Shown here one piece after another: positions 42,280 to 51,984 of a stretch of 64,000 nt of DNA. The translations under genes were made by a program, and so were the position numbers. This DNA comes from Pseudoduganella albidiflava. Lineage in GTDB: Bacteria; Pseudomonadota; Gammaproteobacteria; Burkholderiales; Burkholderiaceae_D. Positions within the stretch are counted from its first letter, which is position 1; each line of letters opens with the position of its first letter. The DNA lies in NCBI RefSeq assembly GCF_004322755.1, contig NZ_CP036401.1, positions 6,882,001 through 6,946,000 on the forward strand. Reading direction: 5' to 3'. Below the pieces are notes generated by a model. It was not told the origin of the DNA, did no database searches, and saw only the letters and a program-made list of their open reading frames with translations.

Positions 42280-43656
42280 ATGAACGTTGTCATTCTCGCT
42301 GCCGGCATGGGCAAGCGCATGCAATCGGCCCTGCCCAAGGTACTGCACCCGGTGGCAGGCAAGCCGTTGCTGGCGCACGTGATCGATACGGCGCGTGGCC
42401 TTGCCCCGGCTAAATTATGTGTGATTTACGGGCATGGGGGCGCCACGGTGCTGTCCGCTCTCGAGGAGCAGAAGGCACGCGGCGGCGTTGAAATCTCCGC
42501 GGCGCTGCAAGAACCGCAACTGGGCACCGGCCATGCGGTGATGCAGGCGCTGCCCGTGCTGGATGAAGCGGTACCCACGCTGGTGCTGTATGGCGACGTG
42601 CCGCTGACCACCACTTCTTCGCTGCAGCGCCTGGTCGATGCGGCCGGTGCCGACAAGCTGGGCATCCTCACGGTGGTGCAGGAAAATCCGTTCGGCCTGG
42701 GGCGCATCGTTCGCGAGGATAATCGCATCGTGCGCATTGTCGAAGAAAAGGATGCAACGGAAGAAGAGCGCGCCATCAAGGAAATCAATTCCGGCATCAT
42801 GTGCATCCCCACCGGCCACTTGAAAAAATGGCTGGCGTCGCTGGAAAACAAGAACGCGCAAGGCGAGTACTACCTGACGGACATCGTGGCGCGCGCCGTC
42901 GCCGATGGCGTCGAGGTCGTGTCCGCGCATCCGTCCGCGGAATGGGAAGTACTGGGCGTGAACAGCAAGGTGCAGCTGGCGGAGCTGGAACGGATCCACC
43001 AGAACAACCTGGCGCGCACGCTGCTGGAAAAAGGCGTGACCGTGCTGGACCCGGCCCGCATCGATATCCGCGGCGAACTGGTTTGCGGCCGCGATGTGAC
43101 GATCGATGTCGGTTGCGTCTTCGAAGGCAAGGTCACGCTGGCCGATGGCGTGACGGTCGGCGCGCACAGCGTGATCGTCGACGCGACGATCGAAGCCGGT
43201 GCGCAGATCAAGCCGTTCTGCCACATCGAGGGCGCCACCGTCGGCCCGAAATCGCTGATCGGGCCCTATGCGCGGCTGCGCCCCGGCACCACGCTGGGCG
43301 AGGATGTCCACGTCGGCAACTTCGTTGAAATCAAGAACAGCCAGGTGGCCGCGCACAGCAAGGCCAACCACCTGGCCTACGTGGGCGACTCGGAAGTGGG
43401 CTCGCGCGTCAACATCGGTGCCGGCGTCATCACCTGCAATTACGACGGCGCCAACAAGTTCCGCACCATCATCGAGGACAACGCCTTCATCGGCAGCGAC
43501 AGCCAGCTGGTGGCCCCGGTAACGGTGGGCGCCGGCGCCACGATCGGTGCCGGTACCACGCTGACGAAGAACGCCCCGGCCGGCATGCTGACGATTTCCC
43601 GGCCGAAGCAGGTCACGATCGAAGGCTGGCAGCGTCCGGTCAAGGCCAAGAAGTAA
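42280..43656 (+). CDS. glmU: Bifunctional UDP-GlcNAc pyrophosphorylase / GlcN-1-P acetyltransferase
   Basis: 458 residues. The N-terminal uridyltransferase domain begins [20 protein letters not shown] (pyrophosphorylase signature). The C-terminal left-handed beta-helix acetyltransferase has hexapeptide repeats and the active-site stretch [20 protein letters not shown] with NCNYDG-like [12 protein letters not shown]. It makes UDP-GlcNAc for peptidoglycan and lipopolysaccharide. The partner enzyme glmS lies 2 kb downstream on the same strand, with two unrelated minus-strand genes in between. Confidence 0.98.
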   Translation: MNVVILAAGMGKRMQSALPKVLHPVAGKPLLAHVIDTARGLAPAKLCVIYGHGGATVLSALEEQKARGGVEISAALQEPQLGTGHAVMQALPVLDEAVPTLVLYGDVPLTTTSSLQRLVDAAGADKLGILTVVQENPFGLGRIVREDNRIVRIVEEKDATEEERAIKEINSGIMCIPTGHLKKWLASLENKNAQGEYYLTDIVARAVADGVEVVSAHPSAEWEVLGVNSKVQLAELERIHQNNLARTLLEKGVTVLDPARIDIRGELVCGRDVTIDVGCVFEGKVTLADGVTVGAHSVIVDATIEAGAQIKPFCHIEGATVGPKSLIGPYARLRPGTTLGEDVHVGNFVEIKNSQVAAHSKANHLAYVGDSEVGSRVNIGAGVITCNYDGANKFRTIIEDNAFIGSDSQLVAPVTVGAGATIGAGTTLTKNAPAGMLTISRPKQVTIEGWQRPVKAKK

Positions 43657-43708
43657 GCAACAGGCAGGTACGGCAGCCTGGCAGTCATTGGCCAGGCACG
43701 CCGCCAAG

Positions 43709-43778
43709 CAAGCAGCTCCAGGCAAGCAGCTATAAGTACGCAGTTCTAGGCAAGCAGCTCCAGGCAAGCAGTTCTAGG
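43709..43778. repeat. 14-bp tandem repeat, five units
   Basis: Units CAAGCAGCTCCAGG, CAAGCAGCTATAAG, TACGCAGTTCTAGG, CAAGCAGCTCCAGG and CAAGCAGTTCTAGG, with a partial sixth. The array lies between glmU and the stop of the convergent ACP phosphodiesterase gene and includes that stop codon. Confidence 0.85.
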
Positions 43779-44370
43779 CAAGCAGCAGTTGCGCCCTGCG
43801 CTCTTCCGCGAACCGCACCAGGTCGGGGAAGAAGCGCTCGAAACCTGCCGCGATGGCGTCGCGGTGCCGCACCAGGTCCTGCACGCCGTCGCGCAGCAAT
43901 TCGCCATTGCGGCTCAGGCGGCGCGATACCCGCGCGATCGTCCCTTCCACGCCATCGAACGTGGCGTAACCCCCCAGCCAGTCTTGCCGCACCAGGTAGG
44001 GCAGCATCTCGCGCAGCCGCGGCGGCAGCATCGGCTCGTGCGCCGCCAGCGCGTCATAGAAGCGGGCGATCAGCAGCGCGCGCGGCACGTCGCACCACTG
44101 GTGCCAGTGCCGGCTCAATTCATGGTCGTAGAACACATCGAGCACGATGCCCGCATAGCGGCGCCGGCCTTCGCCGAACAATTCCTTCGACGCCAGCACG
44201 GCCGGATGGCTGTCCGTATAGCTGTCGATATGACGGTGCAGCGTGATTTCGCGCGCGATCTCGGGCGGGTACGCCGCGACATCGTTCGCCTTGACGAAGT
44301 CGCCCAGCATCGCGCCGACCATCGCCGCATCGGTATGCCGGGCCAGGTACACGTGGGCCAGGTAATTCAT
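43774..44370 (-). CDS. acpH: Acyl carrier protein phosphodiesterase family protein
   Basis: 198 residues of the AcpH type, which removes phosphopantetheine from ACP. The start MNYLAHVYLARHTDAAMVGA matches the family N-terminus, followed by GDFVKAND and HRHIDSYTDSHPAVLASK, and IVLDVFYDHELSRHWHQW with likely metal-binding His/Asp residues (HD-like). Its C-terminal codons (AQLLLA) overlap the 14-bp repeat. The upstream region is an unusual array of DnaA-box-like words. Confidence 0.88.
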   Translation of the reverse strand: MNYLAHVYLARHTDAAMVGAMLGDFVKANDVAAYPPEIAREITLHRHIDSYTDSHPAVLASKELFGEGRRRYAGIVLDVFYDHELSRHWHQWCDVPRALLIARFYDALAAHEPMLPPRLREMLPYLVRQDWLGGYATFDGVEGTIARVSRRLSRNGELLRDGVQDLVRHRDAIAAGFERFFPDLVRFAEERRAQLLLA

Positions 44371-44394
44371 GCGCCATTCTAGCCCCTGCCGCCC

Positions 44395-45030
44395 GGCCCC
44401 GCTGTGGACAAGCGTGTGCACAAGCCCAGGTAAAACCGGTGGGCAGCCAGTGTGCAATGTCGTACGCAGGCTGGAATCGCCGGTAAACATGCTATCGATG
44501 CCCGTATGGGGATAAGGTTGTGGGCAAGCCTGAGCAAAAGGCCGGGATAAGCCGTGGATAGCCCTGTATGGCTTGTAAATCGGTGTTTTTGATGTGGCGG
44601 CAGCGCTGGATAAGTTTGTGGAAAAGCCCTGGGAAAACATGTGGGCAGGTGGCTTTCAAACGTTCCCGCAAGCTGCCTTGCCTGCTCATTTGGCACGACG
44701 AGCGTCTGTCGTGTCTCCAGGATGGAGGTGGCGGCGTGGTCTCCGGGCGTCGGGGAATAACCACCCCATTTACGCACAGCCGAAAATTCCTGGGGCCCTT
44801 GCCCGGCATACGGGTGCACGCGGCTGCAGCAATGCCGCGCCCCATGGCCTGGCAGCCAAGGACCGGTGCACACGGCTGTGGGAAACTTTGTGGAAAACCT
44901 TGTGATCAAGCCGGTATAAGGGCCTGCATAACCTTGTATAAGCTGGAGATAACCGGGGTATCAGCAGTGGAAAAGGCGGTGGACAAGCACGTGCGCAGCC
45001 TGTGGATGGCGGTGGATAACCATGGATAAA
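44395..45030 (+). repeat. Degenerate TGTGGATAA-like word array
   Basis: About 20 words resembling TGTGGATAA, all in the same orientation: for example TGTGGACAA (44403), TGTGCACAA (44415), TGGATAAG (44608), TGTGGAAAA (44617 and 44889), GTGGACAAG (44980), TGTGGATGG (45001), GTGGATAAC (45011) and ATGGATAAA (45022). A 210-bp stretch (about 44656-44870) interrupts the array. No exact DnaA box is present and no gene is recognised. Confidence 0.6.
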
Positions 45031-45039
45031 GCCGGCCGG

Positions 45040-45504
45040 TCAAACGGCGATGCGGGTCTCGAATTTGCTGCGGAACGTGGAGAAATACGCCTTCACGTTG
45101 CGCACATTGGCATGGCTCGTGAACAGGCGATGGGCCAGCGCGTGATAGGCTGGCATGTCGCCGACCTGCACGACCAGCACGAAATCGGGTCCGGGCGACA
45201 CCCGGTAGCACTGCAGTACCGCCGCTTCCTGCGCCACCAGCAGCTCGAACTCGGCCATCCTGTCCGCCGCCTGCACGTCCAGCGTGACTTCGGCGATGGC
45301 CGTCAAGCGCGAGCCTACCTTGTCGGGCGCCACGATGGCCACCTGGCGCTCGATGATGCCGGCATCGCGCAGCGCCTTGACGCGGCGCAGGCAGGTCGGG
45401 GCGGACACATGCACGACCTGCGCCAGTTCCGCATTGGTGATGGCGGCGTCTTCCTGCAACGCATTCAGGATGCGGCGGTCCAGCTCATCCAGTGAAATCT
45501 CCAT
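45040..45504 (-). CDS. Lrp/AsnC family transcriptional regulator
   Basis: A 154-residue regulator. The N-terminal helix-turn-helix reads LDELDRRILNALQEDAAITN and VSAPTCLRRVKALRDAGIIE, and the C-terminal RAM domain follows (VLQCYRVSPGPDFVLVVQVG). Ligand unknown, probably an amino acid. It is divergent from glmS across a 193-bp AT-rich region with a clear inverted repeat, so autoregulation is likely; control of glmS is only a guess. Confidence 0.92.
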   Translation of the reverse strand: MEISLDELDRRILNALQEDAAITNAELAQVVHVSAPTCLRRVKALRDAGIIERQVAIVAPDKVGSRLTAIAEVTLDVQAADRMAEFELLVAQEAAVLQCYRVSPGPDFVLVVQVGDMPAYHALAHRLFTSHANVRNVKAYFSTFRSKFETRIAV

Positions 45505-45574
45505 GTCTTCCTTTCTGTATCGATATGCCAGAGGCTGCGTGAGAAATATAAGAACAGAATTCGGGTTTGGACGG

Positions 45575-45612
45575 AATAATATTTCATGACTAGTTAATGA
45601 CGAAATATTATT
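45575..45612. promoter_or_regulatory. Inverted repeat operator candidate, Lrp-glmS intergenic region
   Basis: AATAATATTTC (45575-45585) and GAAATATTATT (45602-45612), perfect 11-bp arms around 16 nt, with ATTTCAT words nearby. AT-rich as Lrp-type operators usually are. Confidence 0.6.
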
Positions 45613-45697
45613 TCATATATCGACATAATAAGTAAGCATATTTCCATCCCAGTGGACTACCATTGTCGACATATCAACATTCACTGTAGAGGTCACC

Positions 45698-47527
45698 ATG
45701 TGCGGCATCGTCGGCGCGGTAGCGCAACGTAATATCACCCCGATCCTGATCGAAGGCCTGAAGCGCCTGGAATACCGTGGCTACGATTCCTGTGGCGTCG
45801 CGCTGCACACGGATGGCCGCCTGCAGCGTTCGCGCAGCACGTCGCGCGTGGCGGAACTGGAAAAGCAGATGCAGGAAGTCGGCCTGCAAGGTTTCACCGG
45901 TATCGCCCACACCCGCTGGGCCACGCACGGCGCGCCGGCCTCGCACAATGCCCACCCGCACTTCTCGCCCAATTCCGATAACGCCCGCATCGCGCTGGTC
46001 CACAACGGCATCATCGAAAACCACGACGAACTGCGCGCCGAGCTGACGGCACTGGGCTACGTGTTCCAGAGCCAGACCGACACCGAAGTGATCGCCCACC
46101 TGGTCGATCACCTGTACACCGGCGACCTGTTCGAGACCGTGCAGCAGGCCGTCAAGCGCCTGCATGGCGCCTATGCGATCGCCGTGTTCTCCCGCGAAGA
46201 ACCGCACCGCGTGGTGGCTGCGCGCCAAGGCTCGCCGCTGATCGTCGGCCTTGGCAAGGGCGAGAACTTCGTCGCATCGGACGCAATGGCGCTGGCCGGC
46301 ACCACCGACCAGATCATCTACCTGGAAGAAGGCGACGTGGTTGACCTGCAACTGGGCCGCGCCTGGATCGTCGACGTGAACGGCAAGCAGGTGGAGCGTG
46401 AAGTGAAAACCGTGCACGCGCACACCGGCGCCGCGGAACTGGGCCCGTACCGCCACTACATGCAGAAGGAAATCTTCGAGCAGCCGCGCGTGGTGGGCGA
46501 TACGCTGGAAGGCGTGACCGGCATCATGCCCGAGCTGTTCGGCGACGGCGCCCACAAGGTCTTCAAGGAAATCGACCGCGTGCTGATCCTGGCCTGCGGC
46601 ACCAGCTACTACTCGGGCCTGACGGCCAAGTACTGGATCGAATCGATCGCCAAGGTGCCGGTCAGCGTGGAAATCGCCAGCGAATACCGCTACCGCGACA
46701 GCGTGCCGAATCCGTCCACGCTGGTGGTGACGATTTCCCAGTCCGGCGAAACGGCCGACACGATCGCCGCGCTGAAGCATGCCCGCTCGCTGGGCATGGA
46801 AAACACGCTGACGATCTGCAACGTGGCCACCAGCGCGATGGTGCGCGAGTGCAAGCTGGCGTACATCACCCGCGCCGGCGTCGAAGTGGGCGTGGCGTCC
46901 ACCAAGGCCTTCACCACGCAGCTGTCCGCCCTGTTCCTGCTGACGCTGTCGCTGGCGCAAGTCAATGGCCGCCTCACCGACGAAGAAGAAGCCGCGCACC
47001 TGAAGGACATGCGCCACCTGCCTTCGGCGATCTCCGCCGTGCTGGCGCTGGAACCGCAGATCATTGCTTGGGCCGAGGATTTCGCCCGCAAGGAAAACGC
47101 GCTGTTCCTGGGCCGCGGCATGCACTACCCGATCGCCCTGGAAGGCGCCCTGAAGCTGAAGGAAATTTCGTACATCCATGCCGAAGCCTACCCGGCCGGT
47201 GAACTGAAGCACGGCCCGCTGGCGCTGGTGACGGAAGAGATGCCGGTGGTGACGATCGCCCCGAACGATGCGCTGATCGAGAAGCTGAAATCGAACATGC
47301 AGGAAGTGCGTGCCCGCGGCGGCCAGCTGTACGTGTTCGCCGACGTCGATTCGCGCATCACCTCTGGCGAAGGCGTGCACGTGATCCGCATGCCGGAACA
47401 CTACGGCTGCCTGTCGCCGATCCTGCACGTGGTGTCGTTGCAGCTGCTGGCGTATCACACCGCGCTGGCACGGGGCACGGATGTGGACAAGCCGCGGAAC
47501 CTGGCGAAATCGGTGACGGTGGAGTAA
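45698..47527 (+). CDS. glmS: Glutamine-fructose-6-phosphate aminotransferase (isomerizing)
   Basis: 609 residues. The glutaminase domain starts [20 protein letters not shown] (Cys2 nucleophile) with [12 protein letters not shown] and [15 protein letters not shown]. Two SIS isomerase domains follow ([60 protein letters not shown]), ending NLAKSVTVE. It makes glucosamine-6-P, the first step to UDP-GlcNAc finished by GlmU. I looked for a glmS ribozyme in the leader and did not find one. Confidence 0.98.
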   Translation: MCGIVGAVAQRNITPILIEGLKRLEYRGYDSCGVALHTDGRLQRSRSTSRVAELEKQMQEVGLQGFTGIAHTRWATHGAPASHNAHPHFSPNSDNARIALVHNGIIENHDELRAELTALGYVFQSQTDTEVIAHLVDHLYTGDLFETVQQAVKRLHGAYAIAVFSREEPHRVVAARQGSPLIVGLGKGENFVASDAMALAGTTDQIIYLEEGDVVDLQLGRAWIVDVNGKQVEREVKTVHAHTGAAELGPYRHYMQKEIFEQPRVVGDTLEGVTGIMPELFGDGAHKVFKEIDRVLILACGTSYYSGLTAKYWIESIAKVPVSVEIASEYRYRDSVPNPSTLVVTISQSGETADTIAALKHARSLGMENTLTICNVATSAMVRECKLAYITRAGVEVGVASTKAFTTQLSALFLLTLSLAQVNGRLTDEEEAAHLKDMRHLPSAISAVLALEPQIIAWAEDFARKENALFLGRGMHYPIALEGALKLKEISYIHAEAYPAGELKHGPLALVTEEMPVVTIAPNDALIEKLKSNMQEVRARGGQLYVFADVDSRITSGEGVHVIRMPEHYGCLSPILHVVSLQLLAYHTALARGTDVDKPRNLAKSVTVE

Positions 47528-48063
47528 GGGCGGTTTCCGCTGTGACTAGCGCGAATACGGTTGGTCGGGGCGGAATCAGGTTGGTCGGAGCGGGCCTTGC
47601 CAGCCACCAGCCCAAGGGTGGCGGCAACAGGGATGCCCATGTACAGTGAACGCTGCGACTGGCCGCTTCCGGCTGCGGGAAGCGGCCGTTACTCCGACCA
47701 GCTTATTGTTTGCGGATCGGGACACGGCCCGAGCAACTCAGCGCCGTGTTTTTCGCCCCACACATACATGAACCCTCTGATGCGCCGGCACGTTACGCGA
47801 CCTGCGCCGCCTCATTGTTGAACTGCTGAACCCAGTCCATCTGCGCTGCTGGCGGCCACCTGCCTTCTTGCCCCCTCAGCACACGGATGTAGAGGACACG
47901 CCAGCCGGGCACACGCCAACCTCGCCCGGCGCATCCGGCCTGCAGCACCCCTCCGATCCCGCCACCACCACCTCCCCCTGCCGCGCGTGCTAACATCGCC
48001 GCACCAAGGTCCGGCAATGCGGGCCACCGTCGGGCTGGTTCCTTCAATGAAGAGGAGCATGTC
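47528..48063. other. Intergenic region after glmS, no gene recognised
   Basis: 536 bp. It contains a direct repeat of GGTTGGTCGG (47562 and 47579 area), and a 10-bp hairpin GGCCGCTTCC/GGAAGCGGCC at 47661-47687 without a T-run, which may end the glmS transcript. The right end supplies the GAGGAG ribosome site for the next gene. Confidence 0.45.
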
Positions 48064-49617
48064 ATGCTGGCACTGGAACAGAAAAAATCATCGGGCGGCC
48101 GTACCGGCGGTCCTCTCGTACAGCGCCACGCGGCCCCAGCACCTGTCACTCAACCTGAACGCATCCCGGCGCCACCGCATTCGTGTGCATGCGGCGGTTC
48201 GTGTCCCCGCTGCCAGGCCAGATCCAGCCTTGCCATCGGTGTCGTGGGCGCGCAACGGCCAGCCAGCGCGGCGCCCGTTCATGTATTTCGTCAACCGCGT
48301 ATCGCCACGTCGCCCATGCCCGTGGCACCGCATGGCCGCCCTTCATCCGGAACGGTTGCGCCGGGCCAGGCCGACGCCGCTGCCAGCGTCGCCAGCGTGC
48401 TGCGCGCGCCGGGCCAGTCGCTGGACACTGCCACGCGGGCCCGCATGGAGGCAGGCTTTGGCCATGACTTCGGCCATGTCCGGGTGCATACGGATCGCCA
48501 CGCGGCGGAATCGGCCCGGGCCGTTTCCGCCCACGCCTACACGGTTGGCCGGAATATCGTCTTCAACGCAGGCCAGTTTGCGCCGGGTACCGCGCACGGC
48601 GCCCGCCTGCTGGCGCACGAATTGACGCATGTGGTTCAGCAGGCTGGCGCAGGCCCCACGCCGGGGAACATCATGCTCGGCCGCGCCGGGGACCAGGCAG
48701 AGCACGAAGCCGACCGGGTGACAGCGCAACTGATGCCTGCCCCGGGTTCAGCGGTCCTGGGTGCCGGGGCGGTCCGCGATATCGTGTCGCGGGATGCACT
48801 CCCGGTGCTGCGCCGCTGGAAAACCGACGGCGACACGGCCACGTCGGATAGCGACACCGATACCCTGGGTGGCCTGGCGAAAAAGGCCGGCGCCCATTTC
48901 AACGACTGGAAATGCATTCGGCCGGTCAGCATGCGTGCGGCGACCCTGGCCGCGCCACCGGCCAATTTCAACGCGCGATATGAGCTCTACATCAACAAAG
49001 GCGACCAGTTCGATATCTCGAACCTGACTGCGACCACGGGTTCAACGTTAAGCATCCATCTGTTCGACGCCACTGCCGAGCCTAACCATGCAAACCTTGC
49101 TGCACTGTTTTATCCGGGCAGCGTGTCGAGCACCGAGCCCGATGTGGATCTCGAACTTACTTCCAACGGCGGGGCTTCCCCAATCGCCGACATGGTAATT
49201 TTCGGGCACGCCGGGGGTGGCTCGATGTGGGGTGGCGCCGGCAATTTTGCGCCGGCGGGATTCAATCCTGAAGAACCGCCGCCAACTTACCCGCTGGCGA
49301 ACGCCGGCCTGTTTCCCCGACGTTGCTGGTTCACCCGCAACGCAGCGGTCCGCTCGGTTGGCTGCGACTCGCAGGCGTGGGGAACGGATTTCGCATCCCA
49401 CTATTTGCGGACAGGCGCAAACGTGACCACGACAACAAAATCGGTTCGCCCCAAATGCAGCGCGCCATTGTTTGTCAACGGAACTTGCCAGTCATTCGAC
49501 GGCCTCGATTTTGCCAGCTCATCCCAGATCGGTGCACCGATGCTCGATGGGCCTTTCTGGACGGTAGCCGAGTTCCATGCTGGCAAATTCTGGACGACGA
49601 TCAAAGGAGCGTTGTGA
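48064..49617 (+). CDS. DUF4157 (eCIS core domain) protein with caspase-like C-terminal region
   Basis: 517 residues, GAGGAG 7 nt before the start. Near the N-terminus is CACGGSCPRCQ (residues 42-52), a likely zinc knuckle common in this family. The DUF4157 domain spans about 112-195: GFGHDFGHVRVHTDRHAAES and a metallopeptidase-like HELTH with H185, E186 and H189. After a linker, the C-terminal ~240 residues are not a named family to me. They contain DMVIFGHAGGGSMWG (H382) and RSVGCDSQAWGTDFASHYLR (C434), spaced like the His/Cys pair of clan CD (caspase/gingipain) proteases. No secretion signal. DUF4157 proteins are often effectors or cores of contractile injection systems, but no such genes are in this window. 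Confidence 0.8.
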   Translation: MLALEQKKSSGGRTGGPLVQRHAAPAPVTQPERIPAPPHSCACGGSCPRCQARSSLAIGVVGAQRPASAAPVHVFRQPRIATSPMPVAPHGRPSSGTVAPGQADAAASVASVLRAPGQSLDTATRARMEAGFGHDFGHVRVHTDRHAAESARAVSAHAYTVGRNIVFNAGQFAPGTAHGARLLAHELTHVVQQAGAGPTPGNIMLGRAGDQAEHEADRVTAQLMPAPGSAVLGAGAVRDIVSRDALPVLRRWKTDGDTATSDSDTDTLGGLAKKAGAHFNDWKCIRPVSMRAATLAAPPANFNARYELYINKGDQFDISNLTATTGSTLSIHLFDATAEPNHANLAALFYPGSVSSTEPDVDLELTSNGGASPIADMVIFGHAGGGSMWGGAGNFAPAGFNPEEPPPTYPLANAGLFPRRCWFTRNAAVRSVGCDSQAWGTDFASHYLRTGANVTTTTKSVRPKCSAPLFVNGTCQSFDGLDFASSSQIGAPMLDGPFWTVAEFHAGKFWTTIKGAL

Positions 49618-49774
49618 TTTATAAGCGATAGTCAGCTGATACGCGGTGTGGCGAAACGATGAGTGCGCCACAAACTGAAAATGAGCCACAACGGCAGCGG
49701 GCCATAGAGCAGTAACCCGCTGCCTGCCCTGGGCGACTACGCCGTCAAAAGTCGCCCATCGCGAAAACCATCAT

Positions 49775-51592
49775 TCACTTGGCCTCTGCTATCCAGCGCT
49801 CCACCTTACGCTCCAGCACGGCAAGAGGAAGCGAACCGTCGCCAATCACGACGGCGTGAAAGGCAGGAAGCGAGAAGCGCTTGCCGAAGGCTTCCTCGGC
49901 ACGCTTGCGCAACGCCTGGATCTTCAGTGAACCCACCTTGTAGCCGAGCGCCTGCGCGGGCAACGCCATGTAGCGTTCGATGGCGCTCTTGGCAACCTGG
50001 TCCGTGTAACCGTTCACTTCCTTCAGGTAGTCGATCGCCCGTTCGCGGCTCCACCCTTTCGCGTGCAAACCCGTGTCCACCACGAGGCGTGCCGCGCGCA
50101 GCAGCTCACTGTTGAGGTGCCCGAAATACTGGTCGGGTTCTTCGTACAGGCCCATTTCGCTGCCCAGGGTTTCCGCGTACAGTGCCCAACCTTCCGCAAA
50201 GGCGTTATTGCCGCCGAAGCGGCGGAAGTCCGGCAAGGGTGTTTCCACCTGAAGGGCGACCTGGAAGTGGTGACCAGGCCTGCCCTCGTGCAGGTACAGG
50301 CTGGTCATCTTGGTGCGGTCGTATTCCTTCGCGTCATTCACGACAGACCAGAAAATGCCTGGACGTTTTCCGTCGGTGCTCGGTCCCGTGTAATGATCGG
50401 ACGCTGTTGCCCGCGTCAGTTCGGGCTCCAGGCGCTGCTCCAATGGCGACTTGGGTACCAGCGTAAACAAGGCAGGCAATTTCGATGCCACGGCCACGTC
50501 GAGCTTTCGATACACCTCGAGGATTTCCTGGTCATTCTTGAACGGCCTGTATCGGGACTGGCCCGCTACCCATTTCGGTAGTTCGGCAGCTGGTCCCTGG
50601 TAACCCATCTTCGGACCCACCACAGCGAACTGCTGCTGGATGCGCGCCACCTCGGCCAGTCCCATCGCATGGATCTCGTCCGGCGTCAGCCGGGTCGTGG
50701 TGGCAAAAGCGATATTCTGCTGGTACCACTTTGCGCCATTCGGCAGGTCGGAGAGGCCGGATGTGGAACGTCCTGCCGGCAGGTATTCCTTCTCCATGAA
50801 AGCTGCCAGCCTGGCGAGTGCCGGCTGGAGCCGGTTGGTGATCTCGCTTTGGTACGCTTTCGTGATCCTGGCTTTCTCGGCCGCCGAAAAGTTATCCGGC
50901 AGGTTCTTGATGCCGGCATAGAACGGATTCTTTTCGATGTCGGTCGTGGCAAGGTCGCGGTACTGCGGCAGTGTCGAGACGATCAGCGGCTTTGGCAGGA
51001 CGACACCGGCCTCGATTCCTGCGCGCATATTGGCGATGGCCTGGTCGATCCATGGCGTGAGCTGGACCAGCCGACGCAACAAATTGTCGTAGTGCTTCGG
51101 TGTCGCCAACGGAAGCGCGCCCTTCCCATCCGCCACCATGGCGAGTTCCATCGGAATCGCGCCCATCTGGTTTATCGGCATCAGGTGATCCGGAAACGAC
51201 GCCATGTCCAGCACCGTCTGGATTTCGTACGCCATGATCTCGTGGCTGATCTGGTCTGCTGAGCTGAGCTGGGAGGGTGCGATGGCCTTGAGCCGCGTGG
51301 CAAATCCGCGATAGGCGGCATGGCGCCGGGCTCGCTCGGCAGGCGCGATGCTCAGTCCAAGCTCGTCATCGAAACGGTTATCTCCTGCATAGGTGGCATA
51401 GAGCGGTTCGAACCGGCCGTTGAACTGGTAATAGTCGGCGGCCAGCTTCGCCATGCGTTGCGTCGCCGTCGCGCTCTTTGCTGATTGCGCAGCCTGTGCT
51501 GCCGATGTCGGGCTGGCGCCGAGCAGTGGCGTCGCACTGCATGCCAGGAAAGCGGTTGCGGTGATCAGGCCGAGGCGTTTTATTGAAGTCAT
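49775..51592 (-). CDS. DUF885 family secreted protein
   Basis: 605 residues. The ATG at 51592 (MTSIKRLGLITATAFLACSA) starts a signal peptide ending near LLGASP; an upstream TTG at 51616 is less likely. The DUF885 hallmark is YLHEGRPGHHFQVALQVETP (about residue 440), a metal-binding-like motif, with NAFAEGWALYAETLGSEMG following. Members are thought to be metallopeptidase-like periplasmic enzymes; activity here is unproven. Monocistronic. Confidence 0.88.
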   Translation of the reverse strand: MTSIKRLGLITATAFLACSATPLLGASPTSAAQAAQSAKSATATQRMAKLAADYYQFNGRFEPLYATYAGDNRFDDELGLSIAPAERARRHAAYRGFATRLKAIAPSQLSSADQISHEIMAYEIQTVLDMASFPDHLMPINQMGAIPMELAMVADGKGALPLATPKHYDNLLRRLVQLTPWIDQAIANMRAGIEAGVVLPKPLIVSTLPQYRDLATTDIEKNPFYAGIKNLPDNFSAAEKARITKAYQSEITNRLQPALARLAAFMEKEYLPAGRSTSGLSDLPNGAKWYQQNIAFATTTRLTPDEIHAMGLAEVARIQQQFAVVGPKMGYQGPAAELPKWVAGQSRYRPFKNDQEILEVYRKLDVAVASKLPALFTLVPKSPLEQRLEPELTRATASDHYTGPSTDGKRPGIFWSVVNDAKEYDRTKMTSLYLHEGRPGHHFQVALQVETPLPDFRRFGGNNAFAEGWALYAETLGSEMGLYEEPDQYFGHLNSELLRAARLVVDTGLHAKGWSRERAIDYLKEVNGYTDQVAKSAIERYMALPAQALGYKVGSLKIQALRKRAEEAFGKRFSLPAFHAVVIGDGSLPLAVLERKVERWIAEAK

Positions 51593-51984
51593 GGTGGTTT
51601 TTGGCCGTGGTAACAATGGGATGCATCGCTGGAGGATGTCCAGGTATCAATCGATGTCGACGTGACTATCGAACCATTACAAACCAACAAGTTTGCTTCG
51701 TCCATTGGTTTTCAGGAATTTGATCTACCAGCGCGCCCCTGTCGCGGTGCGGCAACAGGGGCCTGCTTTTCACCCAATGCGCCCAAGCCGGTCCATCGCG
51801 CCAGAAAACGCTATCGCATCCATAGTGATATTTAGCTAGCTATTTGATCGTGCGCGATGTAAAGTGCGTTCACTGGTCTTCCGCCAAACCCGGCAAGCGT
51901 CAAATAAGTAGTGTGCTATGTAATTGCTGGCTACTTAAAAGGCGAGGAGACGAACTTACACCAATCATTTCAAGGAGCCGTACC
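51593..51984. other. Intergenic region between divergent DUF885 and DUF4148 genes
   Basis: 392 bp with a GCCCCTGT/ACAGGGGC hairpin (51735-51762, 12-nt loop) and an AT-rich stretch near 51830-51850. No gene recognised; a short open frame before 51985 reads into the next gene but lacks a start signal. Confidence 0.45.

Noticed and set aside
44379..44909. Open frames in the acpH-Lrp gap
   Set aside because: They consist of the degenerate TGTGGATAA-like repeats in several frames; no gene features.
45505..45697. glmS ribozyme
   Set aside because: The leader is short, AT-rich and lacks the ribozyme core; the element is typical of Gram-positive bacteria.
47793..48149. 118-codon minus-strand frame ending in MDWVQQFNNEAAQVA
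   Set aside because: The last ~15 residues look protein-like, but the rest is low-complexity and overlaps the DUF4157 start on the other strand; at most a decayed remnant.
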